Source of the DNA: Lepturacanthus savala
Lineage: Eukaryota; Chordata; Actinopteri; Scombriformes; Trichiuridae
Assembly (NCBI GenBank): GCA_030544235.1
Contig: CM060463.1
Coordinates: forward strand, 19,283,690-19,347,689
Direction: 5' to 3'
DNA: 64,000 bases
Of this stretch, positions 24,481-37,500 are shown one piece after another. The translations under genes and the position numbers were made by a program. Under the pieces are notes generated by a model. The model was given only the letters and a program-made list of their open reading frames with translations. It had not been told where the DNA came from and did not search any database. Position 1 is the first letter of the stretch, and every line of letters starts with the position of its first letter.

Positions 24481-26810
24481 TCAAGCATGACAAATTTGGG
24501 CCAGATTAGCTGAAGTGTGGTGTGGTGAAAACTCTGAAGTTTCACATGTCATTATCAAGGCTTGTCCGAGTGAATATGATCTGCTAAAAGTACAGCACAT
24601 CCTTCCTGTCACCAGTAGGTCTGATTTGAATCTATATTGATGTAATGTGCACTAAGTTACGATATCTTCCATGTTCATGGCGTTGCTTTAAATAACACAA
24701 GGCAAATTGTAAATTTAAGGTTACAAGAAAACCTTAAAGAGAAAAGGTTTTTACAATCATTTAACTGTAATCTAATCTTGTTCTGTAAATCCATCTTTAA
24801 TTTTCTTGGGGTGGATTGGCATGGTGAAAACAAATTTATAGACAACCAATCTAAATGCTGAAGGTGGTATAATTCTGTAGCAATTACATTGGGAAATCAA
24901 CTTTAACTTCACAATGATAAGTTAAACTTTGTTACTCAAAAAAGTCATCTACTTCCACTTTAATGACAAATCTTGTTGAACAGTATTGATTTGATCACAC
25001 CATGCTAAGGCTAGAAGTATACACCGAACCAGTGTGTTTGAATAGAGATGATTAACAGAAGTATAAATTATATAAATAAATATCAACATACATGCTGCAC
25101 CATCTGAACCCTTAACCCCAGTGCCCAATTTACAGTGAAAGTGTTTAGTAAAATAAAAACTGAAAACATTGGGTGTGAGAAATGGGAAATGCAGCTATGG
25201 ACCAGGCTGTTTAGTGATTTTAGCACCTTCAGCAGACAAACCTCCCGTGTTTCAGAGAAGAGAATACTTTTTTTTTTCTTGAATCTTGAGGCCTAATTTA
25301 AGATTGTGTGTATTTTTTAATCATTTAAATTTGACTGGGTGCTTAATAGCACATTTTCTTTGGTGTGACATGCTCGGGACACAGACTTAAAACTGATATT
25401 GATCGCTTCCCCAAACTGGGATAATAAATAGAATCCCTCTTTTAAAAAAAACAACAACTAAAATATAAATCCGCACACAAGATGAATATATAGGATTGGG
25501 TCATTTGTCCACAAAAGGTAAAGTACCTGTCTATACGGCCCGATGCCCAGCAAGGTCATTGAACGAGTGATGGAAGTTACTGAATGACGAGCTGCCCGAG
25601 GACTTTTTCCCCATCGATAATTGCCTTCCTTTACTTACTTACAGAAGTGAGCTGTGAGCTTACAGTGAAAGAATGTGCTCTTGCATTCTCCCATTTTATG
25701 TTCTGTCTACTTCATCTTCATCTGCGCGTTGACCGTCATTTATGACATTATCAATAATAATCAGCAAGGCCTGGATTTGGGCTCAGAATTGCGAGAATCT
25801 TGCATATTTTTGTTTATTCCCGCAAATATATCACTCAATGTGGGAGATTCCTGCACATACTTGGGGCAAAGATGAATGCATGGAACGACTGGGTAGATAC
25901 ACTGTATAACTGGTTTAGAGGTTCACTGTAGCCCCTCCCCTATCTCTGTTTCCAATCAGCTTTTTTTTTTCAGAAGCTAAAGGTGGTTATGCAGACAGGA
26001 AACCATTTTCCGGCCTGGAAAAAGGTGTTCTGTTAGTACTACACCTTAAAAGGTAACTTTACTATCATGCTTAGTTGTTTGCTGTGAGAATGGCTTTTTT
26101 TTTTGTCCAAGCAGCCTGACCCAACTGTGCACGTGTGATTCACATTTGGTAATGACAGGGTGTGAGCTGTCTAATTTAGACGTTACTGTAGCGTGCTGTC
26201 GCCTGTTCTCGCTACCAAACTTTTGCCAACAGGGAAAAAGGGGCCACTGCTTGAAACTTAAAATGAAGGTTACATCTACAGGTGAACCCCTTCCCAAAAA
26301 AACAGACCCCAATTCGTTAATTCTCCATGTCCGCTGGATAAAGTTACGACCTCAACAGGTAAAGAGTGTAGCAATGCCAGTGGGCAGTGACTTTCTAAAC
26401 AATATGTAAAGCAACAGATTAGACATAAGCTATAGTTTTTAAAACAGTGACCAAAGGCTGTCTTTTTTTTTAAATGTATAACATTAAATGAGGACATTGA
26501 TTTTAATTAATTTATTATAAATGTTATATTTTATACCATTAAATGAAGCATTTAAGTTTGATTTAATTGTGATATTTTATGTAAAGTATGAAATTAGTTC
26601 AAAGAGGTGGCCACTAAAACCCATGGACAAGGAGCTAATCACAACATGTATGTAGTTCATTAGAAATCATTCATTTAACATTAATTGTTGATGTTTTAAC
26701 AAATGTATAAAATGTGTAACAATTGGTTAAAATGAAATGAAATTGTGTGAAAATGGATAAAATGAAAGAAACAAAATTCAGTTGAATGTTTTGGGATGTA
26801 GTTCAAGGAC

Positions 26811-26925
26811 TTATTATATATATTATATAATATAATATTATTATTATATTATATTATATATATTATTATATATATTATATAATATAATATATATATATTA
26901 TTGTATATTATATATTTTTCTAATA
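26811..26925. repeat. (TATTA)n / (TA)n AT-only tract
   Basis: Over 100 bases almost solely of A and T in short imperfect repeats. It is self-complementary and likely to extrude a cruciform or stall copying. Confidence 0.8.
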
Positions 26926-27580
26926 AATGTTGATGTGAGCATTATCTAGTGTGCTGACTATATGATATATATGATATCTATCTATATGATTTTTAACTTA
27001 GTTTTTATGTAGGGACTAAACTGAAAATATGAAACGGAGGACAAACAGCATAGTTATAATCGCATAAATTGGAGCAGAGCAAAGTGCATTCTGCGGCCCG
27101 AATAGAACAACGGACAATTTTTACTTGATTGATGTAGCATCCCCCCAAAAGCTTGTAAATTCCCCCTTTGTGAAAATTACACGGGAGAATTTCACCTGAC
27201 TATAAAAATGTAATTCAGGCCCTGATCAATATATTGCATGACATTTAATCTACAATGTATCACTGTCTGTGTCTAAAGAATACAAATACCCTGTAATTAT
27301 GTATTTATTTGCTGCATCAAGGTGTTGGTTACAAAGAATCCATGGTTCATCTCCCATCCCCATATTGCATCTCATACCCCTCTTTCACATAAAAAAATCA
27401 TTTAGAATAATTTTATTTAAAATATATGACTCTGTATCTATAATTAAGTGCAATAAACTCCTTGACAAATCTTTACAAATGCTTGATTTTCAACATTATA
27501 CATTTCCTATTGTTTCATCACCACAATCCCTTACATAAACCAAAATATTTTAATATTTAAGAAGAAATGATCCCGTCTAG

Positions 27581-27603
27581 TTTTTTTTTTTTTTTTTTTT
27601 TTT
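27581..27603. repeat. Poly(T) run of 23
   Basis: Homopolymer; it may be the poly(A) tail of a minus-strand retroelement, but no element body could be recognised to its left. Confidence 0.7.
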
Positions 27604-30600
27604 GTCACCTGGTATCTCACACAAAACCCAGACAGAACAGAAGCCAGATTGAAATAAAAAAGGGGGCGTTTTTCCACACTGTGTCATGAGGGCGACCATC
27701 TGCTCTGGTGTTCACTCGTCATTCATTGCTGGATCAGTCCTCTGTTGATCCCTTTCTCTGGAAATTAGCAAGCAATAAATAATCAAGATCAAAACGTGCA
27801 AAGTTAATATGAACAGCTGGTAAAATAAAAAAAGTGGCAATATACCTTGATTGCCATGAGTGTAGAGCGATTCTGTAAACTTCTATAAAATTGTAAAAAA
27901 TGTATAAAGTACTTAAAAAGTGGTTAAATTTGACTCTTAAAAAGTACAAACCTTATGAGTCACAACTTTGAAATTCTTGATTGGCTTAAGGTGTGGACAC
28001 GGCCTCTCCAGGACTTCAACAGGATTTGTTTTGAGACCATTTTTGTGTAGCTTTGGTTGTTATGGGGCTGATCTGATGCAGAGACACATCTCCATAGCAT
28101 GGTGCTGCTATAGCCAGGCTCAATGGCAGAGGCGCTGTGTTTCTAAGGAGGACAAACTCTTTAGAAAAGTAATGTCCGACTGTGTAAAATGGAAGCTGCC
28201 TCGCAGCCTCTAATCACGGAGTTTCCTCACTCAGATTTTAAAGCGTAAAACCATGATCTCATTCTTAAAGGCTAAACTTAAAGGTTACGTATGGCTGTTC
28301 TCAGGTTGCCGTGGTCGCTAACTATTCATCTAAAACTAAGACATGCCACGACTTAGCCATTACTGTTGTCATTATATGGCTAAACCAGACTCGTAAGTTT
28401 TGCCTTTCAAAAATAAATTACTGTTTTCTTACTTGAGGGCACCATTCCAGAGTGTAATTAGTTCAGATCATGGAGAGCAACCGTTTGTATTTGTACCAAC
28501 TCAGAGATGTTATTGCTAAATTAGCCTGATGACGGTAACATTTCAACAATAAGTTGTGATGAATTAAAATTTCAGCTCGTGCGATTTGAAAATCACTTTC
28601 AAAATGCAAAACAAACACTCATGGTACTCTGAAGATGAGGTTTTTAATTGATTTTTGTCACACTTGAATCAAAAATCATCATTTTCTTCCATCACAGACA
28701 TTGTTGCATCGCTATAATATTTGCGTCTGTCATCTCAGGAAAAAGAATTGCATTGTGGGGTTTCTAGACAAATATTGTAATCTTTGTTTTAACATATAAA
28801 TGGAGAGAAATGGGTAACAAGTGATGATACAGGTGAAATGCATCTTTCTCTGTGCCACAAACATAACGGTAACGAATGTACAGTGCAATCAAATCCAGGT
28901 ATATGAATACTTTCTATAAGGTATGTGTGTCTGTCGATTTTCATTACCCAGTGTGTTATTTTACGCTTACAAAACGCTCTTGTGCTGGGCTCTGGTCAGA
29001 CGAGGTGTGGTGTTTTATGTCTTCATGCCTTTGAACTGCTGTAGCTCTCAGCGATGAATTTGGAGAAGGAGAAAAGCAGCACTGTGGGGAAGCACAATTC
29101 ACGACTACCAGTGCCTAACGATGTCAGAACATTAGCGTGTTTTAAAAAAAGAAGACCGGGCAGAGAGAGTCCGTGAGAGAGGAGAGGGGTCTCTCCTGAG
29201 CTGTTCATTTTGTGTATATGTCCCTCCCCCTTGGACTTGTCTCCAAAATGGCCTCTGTTCTAGTGGAAGTGAAAAGACTTTGTTGAGCCTGCTGGTAATT
29301 TGAGCCCGGTATTCATGGGCAGAGGAACGAACAAGGAAGGGAGGGAGGTGGTGAGTAAGGAGGAGGGAGAGAGTTAAAGAAAGGCTTTCCTTCTTCGTAT
29401 GGAATTTACCTCCCCAGTTCACCGTCTGGTTCTTTTTGGAAAAGACCCAAACAGTGACTCCCTTTTGAGAGTTGGGTAGGAGCAATGTGTCTATTTTTGT
29501 GAGGCAGCCATCATCCACGGGATAATAAACAGCCAGTGGTTTTCCCAAAGAAAATAATAAAAAAAACTCTGAATGGGCATGGGATTCACTCTATGCCATC
29601 ATGTCTAAATATTTTAGAAACCTGCGGTAACCTGTTTTGTGTCCTTACGTATTGTTCTGTTCTTACTGCATAGGTACAATGAGTCATGCCTAAAGAAAAA
29701 CAAAATAATTCCACATTAAATATCTTTTCATGTAAACCAAAATCTACCGTCCAGTCACTGTGTAACCACAACTCAACACGTTCAAAGTTGTGGCAGCACA
29801 ATCTGCTTTTCTTGTTGTTGCCCTGCTATTGTGTATCTAACTGGATGAGACTGACATTTTCTGTTTGACAGTGAGCACAGTTGAACTGACCTTGACATTA
29901 TTGGAAGTCCCCGGCCTTTCTGTAGTTGCTGTGGTGCTGGAGAGCGAGGGCAACAGTCACAGTAGCCAGGGGGAGCAACACAGAAATGTCACGCATCCTG
30001 TTATTAGCAATTCAGATGGGTCTTTACTAGTAAACGAGTCCAATGTTTGAATGTTAGTTACTTTTTTTTTTTCTCTATGGGAAGCTTTGATATATTTTTG
30101 GAGCTTGTAGTGTCTGATCAGTCTGGTGTTTGCCTGGCAGGGAGAGAGGATCTGGGAGGAAGGTGCCCCCTGCTGGTTGATTTTAACAGTGCAGCCTAAT
30201 GAAGGCTCAAAGTGAGCAGATCTTTAATGCCCCTGGTTGTTTTTCTGCTCTCTGAATAGCCTCTTTTCCACGTTGGAAGTCTCTGCATGGATTAAAAAAA
30301 TGCCCCTCTTCATATCCAACTATCGTTTTAGACACAGGCAAATGAAGCCTGTCTGCTGCTTCCACTATTAAGCATAAAAAGACTTGCCTTCAACATGAGT
30401 CAGCAAGTTTGGTTCTTCATTATAGATGGTTTCCCTGTGTGTAGCGTAGTGACAGTTGGGGTTCTGTGACCTCTGCTGATGGAGCCCTCATGATTTAGAT
30501 TAGACTCTCATCTTCTCTGTCAGTAGAGAGTTAAGTTTTTAACTGCGGTGTTTCTCACTAGACTCATCTCTAATGGGCAAAATAATGAACTACTTGCAAT

Positions 30601-31322
30601 TACAGTAATTAAGTAATAGTACTAAAGATACTATTGAAAGAGGCCATGAATCAGGACTGTTTGACTTTCTTATTGCACCCATGCTAAGGCTGTAAAATCG
30701 GCCTGTTGTCGGCCCAAACAAACTGTGCAGCTATACTTAACTATTTGTCATATAATGAAAATTAGTATTAGTCTCAGTTCTTTTTCTTTGCTATACATAA
30801 GAGGATAGCCAGTGGTCTGTTTTTAAGGCAGACATTTTGACACGTCATAGCATGAAGAGCACACATATAATTCATAACTGAACGAACAACTGTTCCAGGT
30901 GTTAAGTCTGCTGACTCATTTAAATGGTGTACTGATACAGTGTGGTGACGATTCCTCATACACTGGCTACAAGGCAGCCTGTGAAACATCAAATTAAATG
31001 TTATACTATTAGTTCACAAATTTCATTTATACAAAACCAAAAATGGAATTGGAAAGCAGCATGTCCCTATTATGTATATGCATTTTTCTATACACAATAT
31101 TACTATTAATTACTATACACAATATGTTCACACACTATATCCCCTGTCAGGGGCATCAATCCATAATTGATCAATCACACCTTCATTGGCCAGTGAAGTG
31201 CATGTTTGTTCCCTCATATCGCATGACAGTGCTGACTCATGTAGTAGTCGTTTTGACTGCATCCACACTGTGCGTTTGTCTGTGTGTGTGTAACTGACCG
31301 TTTCTCTGTGTCATCCCCTCAG

Positions 31323-31536
31323 GTCCCCCATGACCGTGAGCCGTGGGCTACGGCTCGGCGGCGCCCCACCTCTGGAGTGGTCTGCCGCGACAGTCGGGAC
31401 CCTGTGATTCCGCTCCCCACCTTTCCTCCTCCTCCTCCCTCCCTCCCTCCCTCCCTCCCCCCTCCCCCCGCCCCATCCTGTCCCTCCCCCTTTCTCTCCT
31501 CTTCCCCCACTCCCACGCATCGCTGTGCTGGACGTC
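31323..31536 (+). promoter_or_regulatory. setd5: 5' leader of the first coding exon with long C/T tract
   Basis: The acceptor CCCCTCAG at 31,315-31,322 precedes a leader of about 214 bases. From 31,416 to 31,510 it is nearly pure C and T with many CCC runs (TCCCTCCCTCCC). The mRNA thus carries a pyrimidine tract 30-120 bases before the start codon, and the other DNA strand has repeated GGG runs able to form a G-quadruplex. A role in translation or transcription is possible but not shown. Confidence 0.6.
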
Positions 31537-34500
31537 ATGAGCATAGTAATCGCGCTGGGAGTCACCACACCTGAAACGTCTTATTCAGATATGGCTGCTG
31601 GATCAGAGTAAGTATTCACCACTCGCTGCTACAGCGGGTTGCTGCTCTTACCTTTAACCAGAATACTGGGGGTCTTTATTTTTTGTTTCTGATATCAGTG
31701 GTTTTAACCTTGCCCATATACAGGTTCACAGGTTGGATACAAACTTCCTGTTCATCTACACCACCTGAATAGATAATGTTATTGTACTCTGAACTACGGA
31801 AATAAGTGGTGGTAGGAATTTTCCTTACAAATTCCACCTCAGGTTTGGTGCCAGTAACCTCCAGGATTTTTCAAGGGGGGTGGGGGGGTCCATCACCTTG
31901 AGAATGATTGCACAATTCTTCAAAACGAAACAATATGTTCATGCAAACGTTGCAGAACTCTCTTCCCTTTTGTTCTTATTTCTCTACAACTGTAGCACCT
32001 TGGGTTGTGATAAATGTTTCCTCCCAATATCCTGTCAGCAGTTTCTGTCCACAAAGTCTGCCAGAGACCCGATGAGATGAGAAGTGCAGTCCACCAAAGA
32101 CTAAACTTAACCAGACAGAAATAAAGGACATGCAGCATGTGACACTAAAAGATGAAGCAATGCAGCATTAAGCCCCGATATAGAAAGGAGATGAACAAAA
32201 AAATACCACTAGTGGCATTTTGTCACCAAAGCCACCTTTTCAAAAATTACAGAAGGTTTAGTGATTGCACTTAATTTAGTAAATTACATGTTCGACCTAC
32301 TCAACATGGAAAGCTGAGCATCCTTCTCTTGGTGTTATTTAACATAGAATATGGAAGCATTTGAAACAATCTCTGTTATGTGATAGTTGGAATAGTCGGT
32401 GCGATGTGTAACTGGCCTGCACCAACTCCATATTATACTAATCACTTGCACATTTCTGTCAGGAGGGACAAATTATCCTCAGGAGCCTAATTATCTTCTC
32501 TGTAATTGTTTTTTTTTTTTTTATTCTATTGTTGTGATCACCGCTTCCTCTGTATTGTCCAGCCCTCCCTCATGTATAAGAAAGCTAGATTTGTAGTATA
32601 TCTCCACATCAGACCACGGCTGTGTTGATTACAGCTGAGGAAATGTCCACAGACAGCCTCAGTAAGAACTGTTGCCATTTCCCTGTAGGTAAGCCTGCTT
32701 ACGTGACTTGGGTGAAGTGGAATGCAGTTGGCCTCTCTCCCATCTACCCCTTATTCACGGCCCCCTTTAGTTTCCTCCTAGACCATCGCCATGGAGATTC
32801 TAACACACAAGAAAATCTGCCTCTCCGCTGAGAGATAAAAAATCCAGTTTAAAATATAACATTTGTCATTTTGATTCTCATATATTCAAGTTTGGTCTAC
32901 ATTTCAAGGACCAGAGGGATAAGGCAAGGTTATTCACTGTCTGGCCAGACCTCAGCTAAAGGGCAAAATGAGTTGCATAACATAATGGCGGCCCACATTC
33001 CATTTCCTAAATTGCTGTTCTCTCTGACTGAAGAACAACTTCAGGGTCTTAGTGCCATCTAGTGACTGATTGATGTCTTTTTTTTATTATTATTATTAAA
33101 ACACTTGTTTACATAACAGCTCTGTAAATGCATATTGGAAGACATGCTTGCTGTTTTTTGTTGTTTTAATTCTTTTTTTCATTTTCATAATTCCAAATTA
33201 AAACCATTTTTTTCAGCCCTGAGTCAGTTGAAGCAAGCCCTGCCGTGAACGAAAAAAACTACAACAACCACAGCTGTGGGAGTGCACAGAGTCATGGGTA
33301 TCGGGGACTACCATATGCTGTAAGTGCAAACTTGATTTTTATTTTTATTTTTTTTGGAATCATCAATTCTAATCATAGCATGTCTTATTGTATAAAGTAG
33401 GTTTAACTCTTACTATTAATAAAAGTTAAGTTGGCTACAATTACGAACTTTGAGAGCTCAAAACAATAACTCAGTTTTATCTATCCAATCTTTTCTTTTT
33501 TTCTAATCTTTTCAAGTTCCTCGTTCTATTAATATAGATAAGTAAAATACTAAGGATTGGTGGTGCTCCTAGTTTGATTGAATACATAAATGTTTATCCT
33601 ACTATTGGTCTTCTGTAACCACAAACTACTTCCGTTATTAACAGCTGTACTGTTTCACATACCTGTTTTTTTTGCCCTCATTTTCATTCGTCTCCATTTT
33701 CCGTTTCCCTTTTTTTCTTTTTCTTTTTTTCTTTTTTTTTGCCTGAACACCCGTTGTTTGAAGATGCAACAGTCTTCCGTTGTGTGTTGTCAGGATCACA
33801 ACTATGGCGCGCCCCCTCCCCCCACCCCTCCCGCCTCCCCGCTCTCCCAAACCATCATTCCCCGCATGGATCTCAACGGTGTGGTACGCAGCTCCCGCTA
33901 TCACGAAACCACCGAGGACAACTCGGCCGACAGCGACAGCTCGTCAGAGGAGGACGGGGCCGTGGCCAACTGGTGTCAGTGCAGCCTGACACCGGACGGC
34001 CTGCTCATCAAATGTGACAACTGCAGGTGAGAAACCCGTCCAGGCGAGATTCTGCTTTTATCACCAGACTGCCACAAGTTTCTCTGATATGGTGTCCGTT
34101 TGCCTCGATAAGCTAAATATTTAACAAACGTAAATTCTGTGTACTTTTTGACAGTCTTTTTGCAGACTTCTGTTATCATATGGGTCAGTGACAAATCAAA
34201 TCAAAAACCTTTTAAAATACAGTTTTAAGAAACATTCATGGGGTCTATTTTTTAATTTATTTATTTTTATATTTTAAATGTATTTTTTTTTTACATGAAA
34301 TGACAAATGGTGATACTGAAAAAGAATGATATCCACCTAGAATATAAAACTAGGTTGCACCTCTTTTTAATTGAATTGAATTTAAACATCTTTTTAAGAG
34401 AATTAAACTGTCTGGTACCACATTTTTAGGGTTACACCACATGACCGTTTTCACAATGTCTCATATATCTCATATTAAAATGCCATGCATACATGCATTG

Positions 34501-37500
34501 TGTTAGAAGCTTAATTATAATTACAATTATGAGTAATTATATTTAATTATAGTTGAACTGATTGGTTCTGTCATTTTGTTTGTATGGGACCTGACAGAAG
34601 GAAAGGAGCAGAAGGCCAACACAGGAAAACAGAAAATGTCTCAGGTATGTTTGTTCTTTTACTAACCTATGCAGTCAGTTGTAAAGATCTTTTTTTTCTA
34701 GTGGTAACGTTACCCATGCTATCCAGTGAATACAGCTGTTTTTTGTTTTTTTTCCCGGTAGCTGGGGAAAGCAGTGCCACAGAGAGTGGAGATGAAGAGG
34801 TGTCGCCCTCTACCATCTCCTACACTGCCACCCAGCACACGCCCACCAGCATCAAACTCACTGTCAACCGGGTCAAAAGGAGCAAATCCAAAAAGAGGAA
34901 AAAGAGCACGGAGAAAGCCCGTGGAACGCCAAAGGGCAAGAAAGTCAAGGTGTGCAAAATTTGATATTGTATTACATTCCACTGTAAAATATTGAGTTCT
35001 TAACATTGACATAGGTTCCTTTCCCCTTCTTCCAGGCTTTCAGAGAGGGTTCTAGGAAATCTATGAGGATGAAGGTGAGATTGGAGTTGATCCTGATATT
35101 TAGTTGAAGTTCTACTCCCCTCGCTGCTGCAGCCTCATCCGTCTCTTCTTCTGTAAAGACAATTCCATTCTCAACTCAGTCCATCTTTCCGTCTGTCCAG
35201 AACTCGACGACAGAGGCCAATGTGTTGGATGAGAACACGGCTGAAGGATGGGAGAGCCGGATACGCCAGTGGACGGACCAGTACGAGGAGGCTTTAGCCA
35301 ACCAGTACAGCGCCGACGTTCAGAACCTGCTCCAGCTCCACCACGCCAGCACCCCGGGGTCAAAGACGGAGAGCGGCGCCACAACGCCTCCCGCCACCGC
35401 ACAGATCCAGGCCTCTGTCGACGCCATGGACACCATCAACCGCACTGAGTTGGCCTGTAACAACACAGTGCTGGGCTCACAGATGCAGGTCCGCCTGAAT
35501 CCTGGTCCTCACTTGCACTTGGGGCCATATTGATTGAGTTCATAAGCCACAATCCATATATGCGGCACAGCAGCAGTGTAATTAGCTAAGCGATGCTCAC
35601 GTGTATAACCAGTATTTTTTTTTTTTTTCATTTTTATACCTGTGCAGTCAAAATAGGGGAATTTATGTTAATTCATGCAAATTTACCCATGTTAACAATG
35701 ATTTTTTTTTAATTGCAATGTATTTTTTGTTTTAAAATAAGTAACCAATTCAGTCAGTTTCATGGTGATATCCAAGCTAAAAATTTGACCCTACGAATGT
35801 GAGGGGGAAAAAATAATAGGTGTAGGAATAGGACATATTTTGGTCTTTTTCAAAGTTTTTCACTATTGGGATTCATGTTAGATTACCGCTGTCACAAGCT
35901 AAAATTTACACCTTCGTTCCACTGGGCGCATGTGCTGCAATGGGGCTGTGACATGACTTTGCTTCACCCACCGCCCCGCGTCCTGCCTGACGCATTTCAG
36001 CAGCAGAAGAATCATGGGTGCCACCCATGAAAACAGAGACCATAGGAGACCTCAACAGCACCACAGAGCTGCTCAAAACTGTTAGTGCCTCCATTATAGA
36101 AGGCATGCTTCTCAAATAACAACACCCATGACACTTGCCACCGCTGATATCAATCAATCCAGGAAAAGAATATGGGCAATGCATGGATAGCTGTAGGACT
36201 AAAACAGGATGGTGAAATATGATTTCACTCACTGAAGCTGAGGGCTCACTGAGGAGAACAGCAGTGTTTTTTCCTCCGTGCAACTTAATGTAAACCACTC
36301 TGTGTTAAACCCTTAGTTCTTGTTACCAGCAAGCAAGTAAGGGTAATATCCTGTGGCTGCTGTTCTCTCCTCACTCTCGCCTGTGGCGTAAGACCTCCAC
36401 TTTCTCCTCCAGATTAAGTATTTCAAACCTATGCTTAAGTATATACACTTAATAAAATTCTTTTTCTAAATCTCAAATTAGCCCTTTTTAGGTAAACCGA
36501 AGGAAACACACAAAAACCTCTCCCAGCTAGCTTCTTCTTGCTGATTTTAGCAGCATCTGATAGTCAGTGAATGCTGAATGGGGCTATGAGGTGTGTGCCC
36601 CATTCACCCACAAATTTGTGTCATCTACATTGTATACCTTGTGTATTTACATTTTCTCACATTTAATGCATATTTGTATTCACACCTTCCATTAAACCGA
36701 CGACCCTCCAGTCACAATCTCCCTTGTCCAACCTTTACTCCCCCACTGTTAAAGACAGTCCTGTCAGCCTGATAATTATCTTAATATCTTATATTATGCT
36801 TCAGTAAAAATAAGCCAATCCCAGTTGTGTAATCATAACCACCACTTAATGTAACATTAATATCTTTCTGCACTAGCAAATAAATAACTTTGTGCTTTGC
36901 TGTTTTGTAGCTTCAGTTGGGGCGGGTCACACGGGTGCAGAAACACAGAAAGATCCTCAGAGCAGCCAAGAACCTCGAACCCGACACACTGATCATTGAA
37001 TATCGGGGGAAGGTTATGCTCAAACAACAGTTTGAGGTCAACGGGCACTTCTTCAAAAAGTAAGCGTCTCAATATATGAGATGGGCTTCTACACCATATA
37101 GTATTTGCATTCAAAGACAGCTAGTGACACACAAAGATACCAGCGTTGAACCGGCTGTTGTGCTGCTCATGTTTTACAGACCGTACCCTTTCGTGCTGTT
37201 CTACTCAAAGTTTAATGATGTAGAGATGTGTGTTGATGCAAGGACCTTTGGGAATGACGCCCGCTTCATCAGGCGTTCCTGTACGCCCAACGCTGAGGTC
37301 AGTCATCATGTTTTTTTTGTTGTTTTTTTGTTAATGTTTTAATGAGCCCAAACAATACAAAATGTGCACAAAATGAGGACAGATAGAGAAACATGACACA
37401 GTGGTGACATTTGCGTCATCTAATTGGAGGAGTTGTGAACTGACTTCAAAATATAGCTCCATTGGTTGTCTTCAAAATGCCCCAGACCCATTTTCCATAA

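Larger units (their letters stand above)
12935..31322 (+). other. setd5: Large first intron of setd5
   Basis: No coding exon was recognised in 18.4 kb. It holds a second GC-rich, promoter-like patch near 14.8 kb, a TTAA-flanked element (15.07-16.71 kb), a fish interspersed repeat (18.38-18.64 kb), CT, GT and GGA microsatellites (17.7-19.1 kb), a decayed Tc1 end-to-end remnant (24.0-24.5 kb) and a very AT-rich tract (26.8 kb). A stretch at 19,360-19,400 with CCAATTAAAATG and a 3' neighbour at 29,500-29,640 look less decayed and could be conserved regulatory DNA, but this needs alignment. Confidence 0.5.

Noticed and set aside
31284..31574. 96-codon frame with a proline- and serine-rich tract
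   Set aside because: It is the pyrimidine leader and first coding exon of setd5 in the wrong frame; the ATG at 31,537 matches the known SETD5 start.
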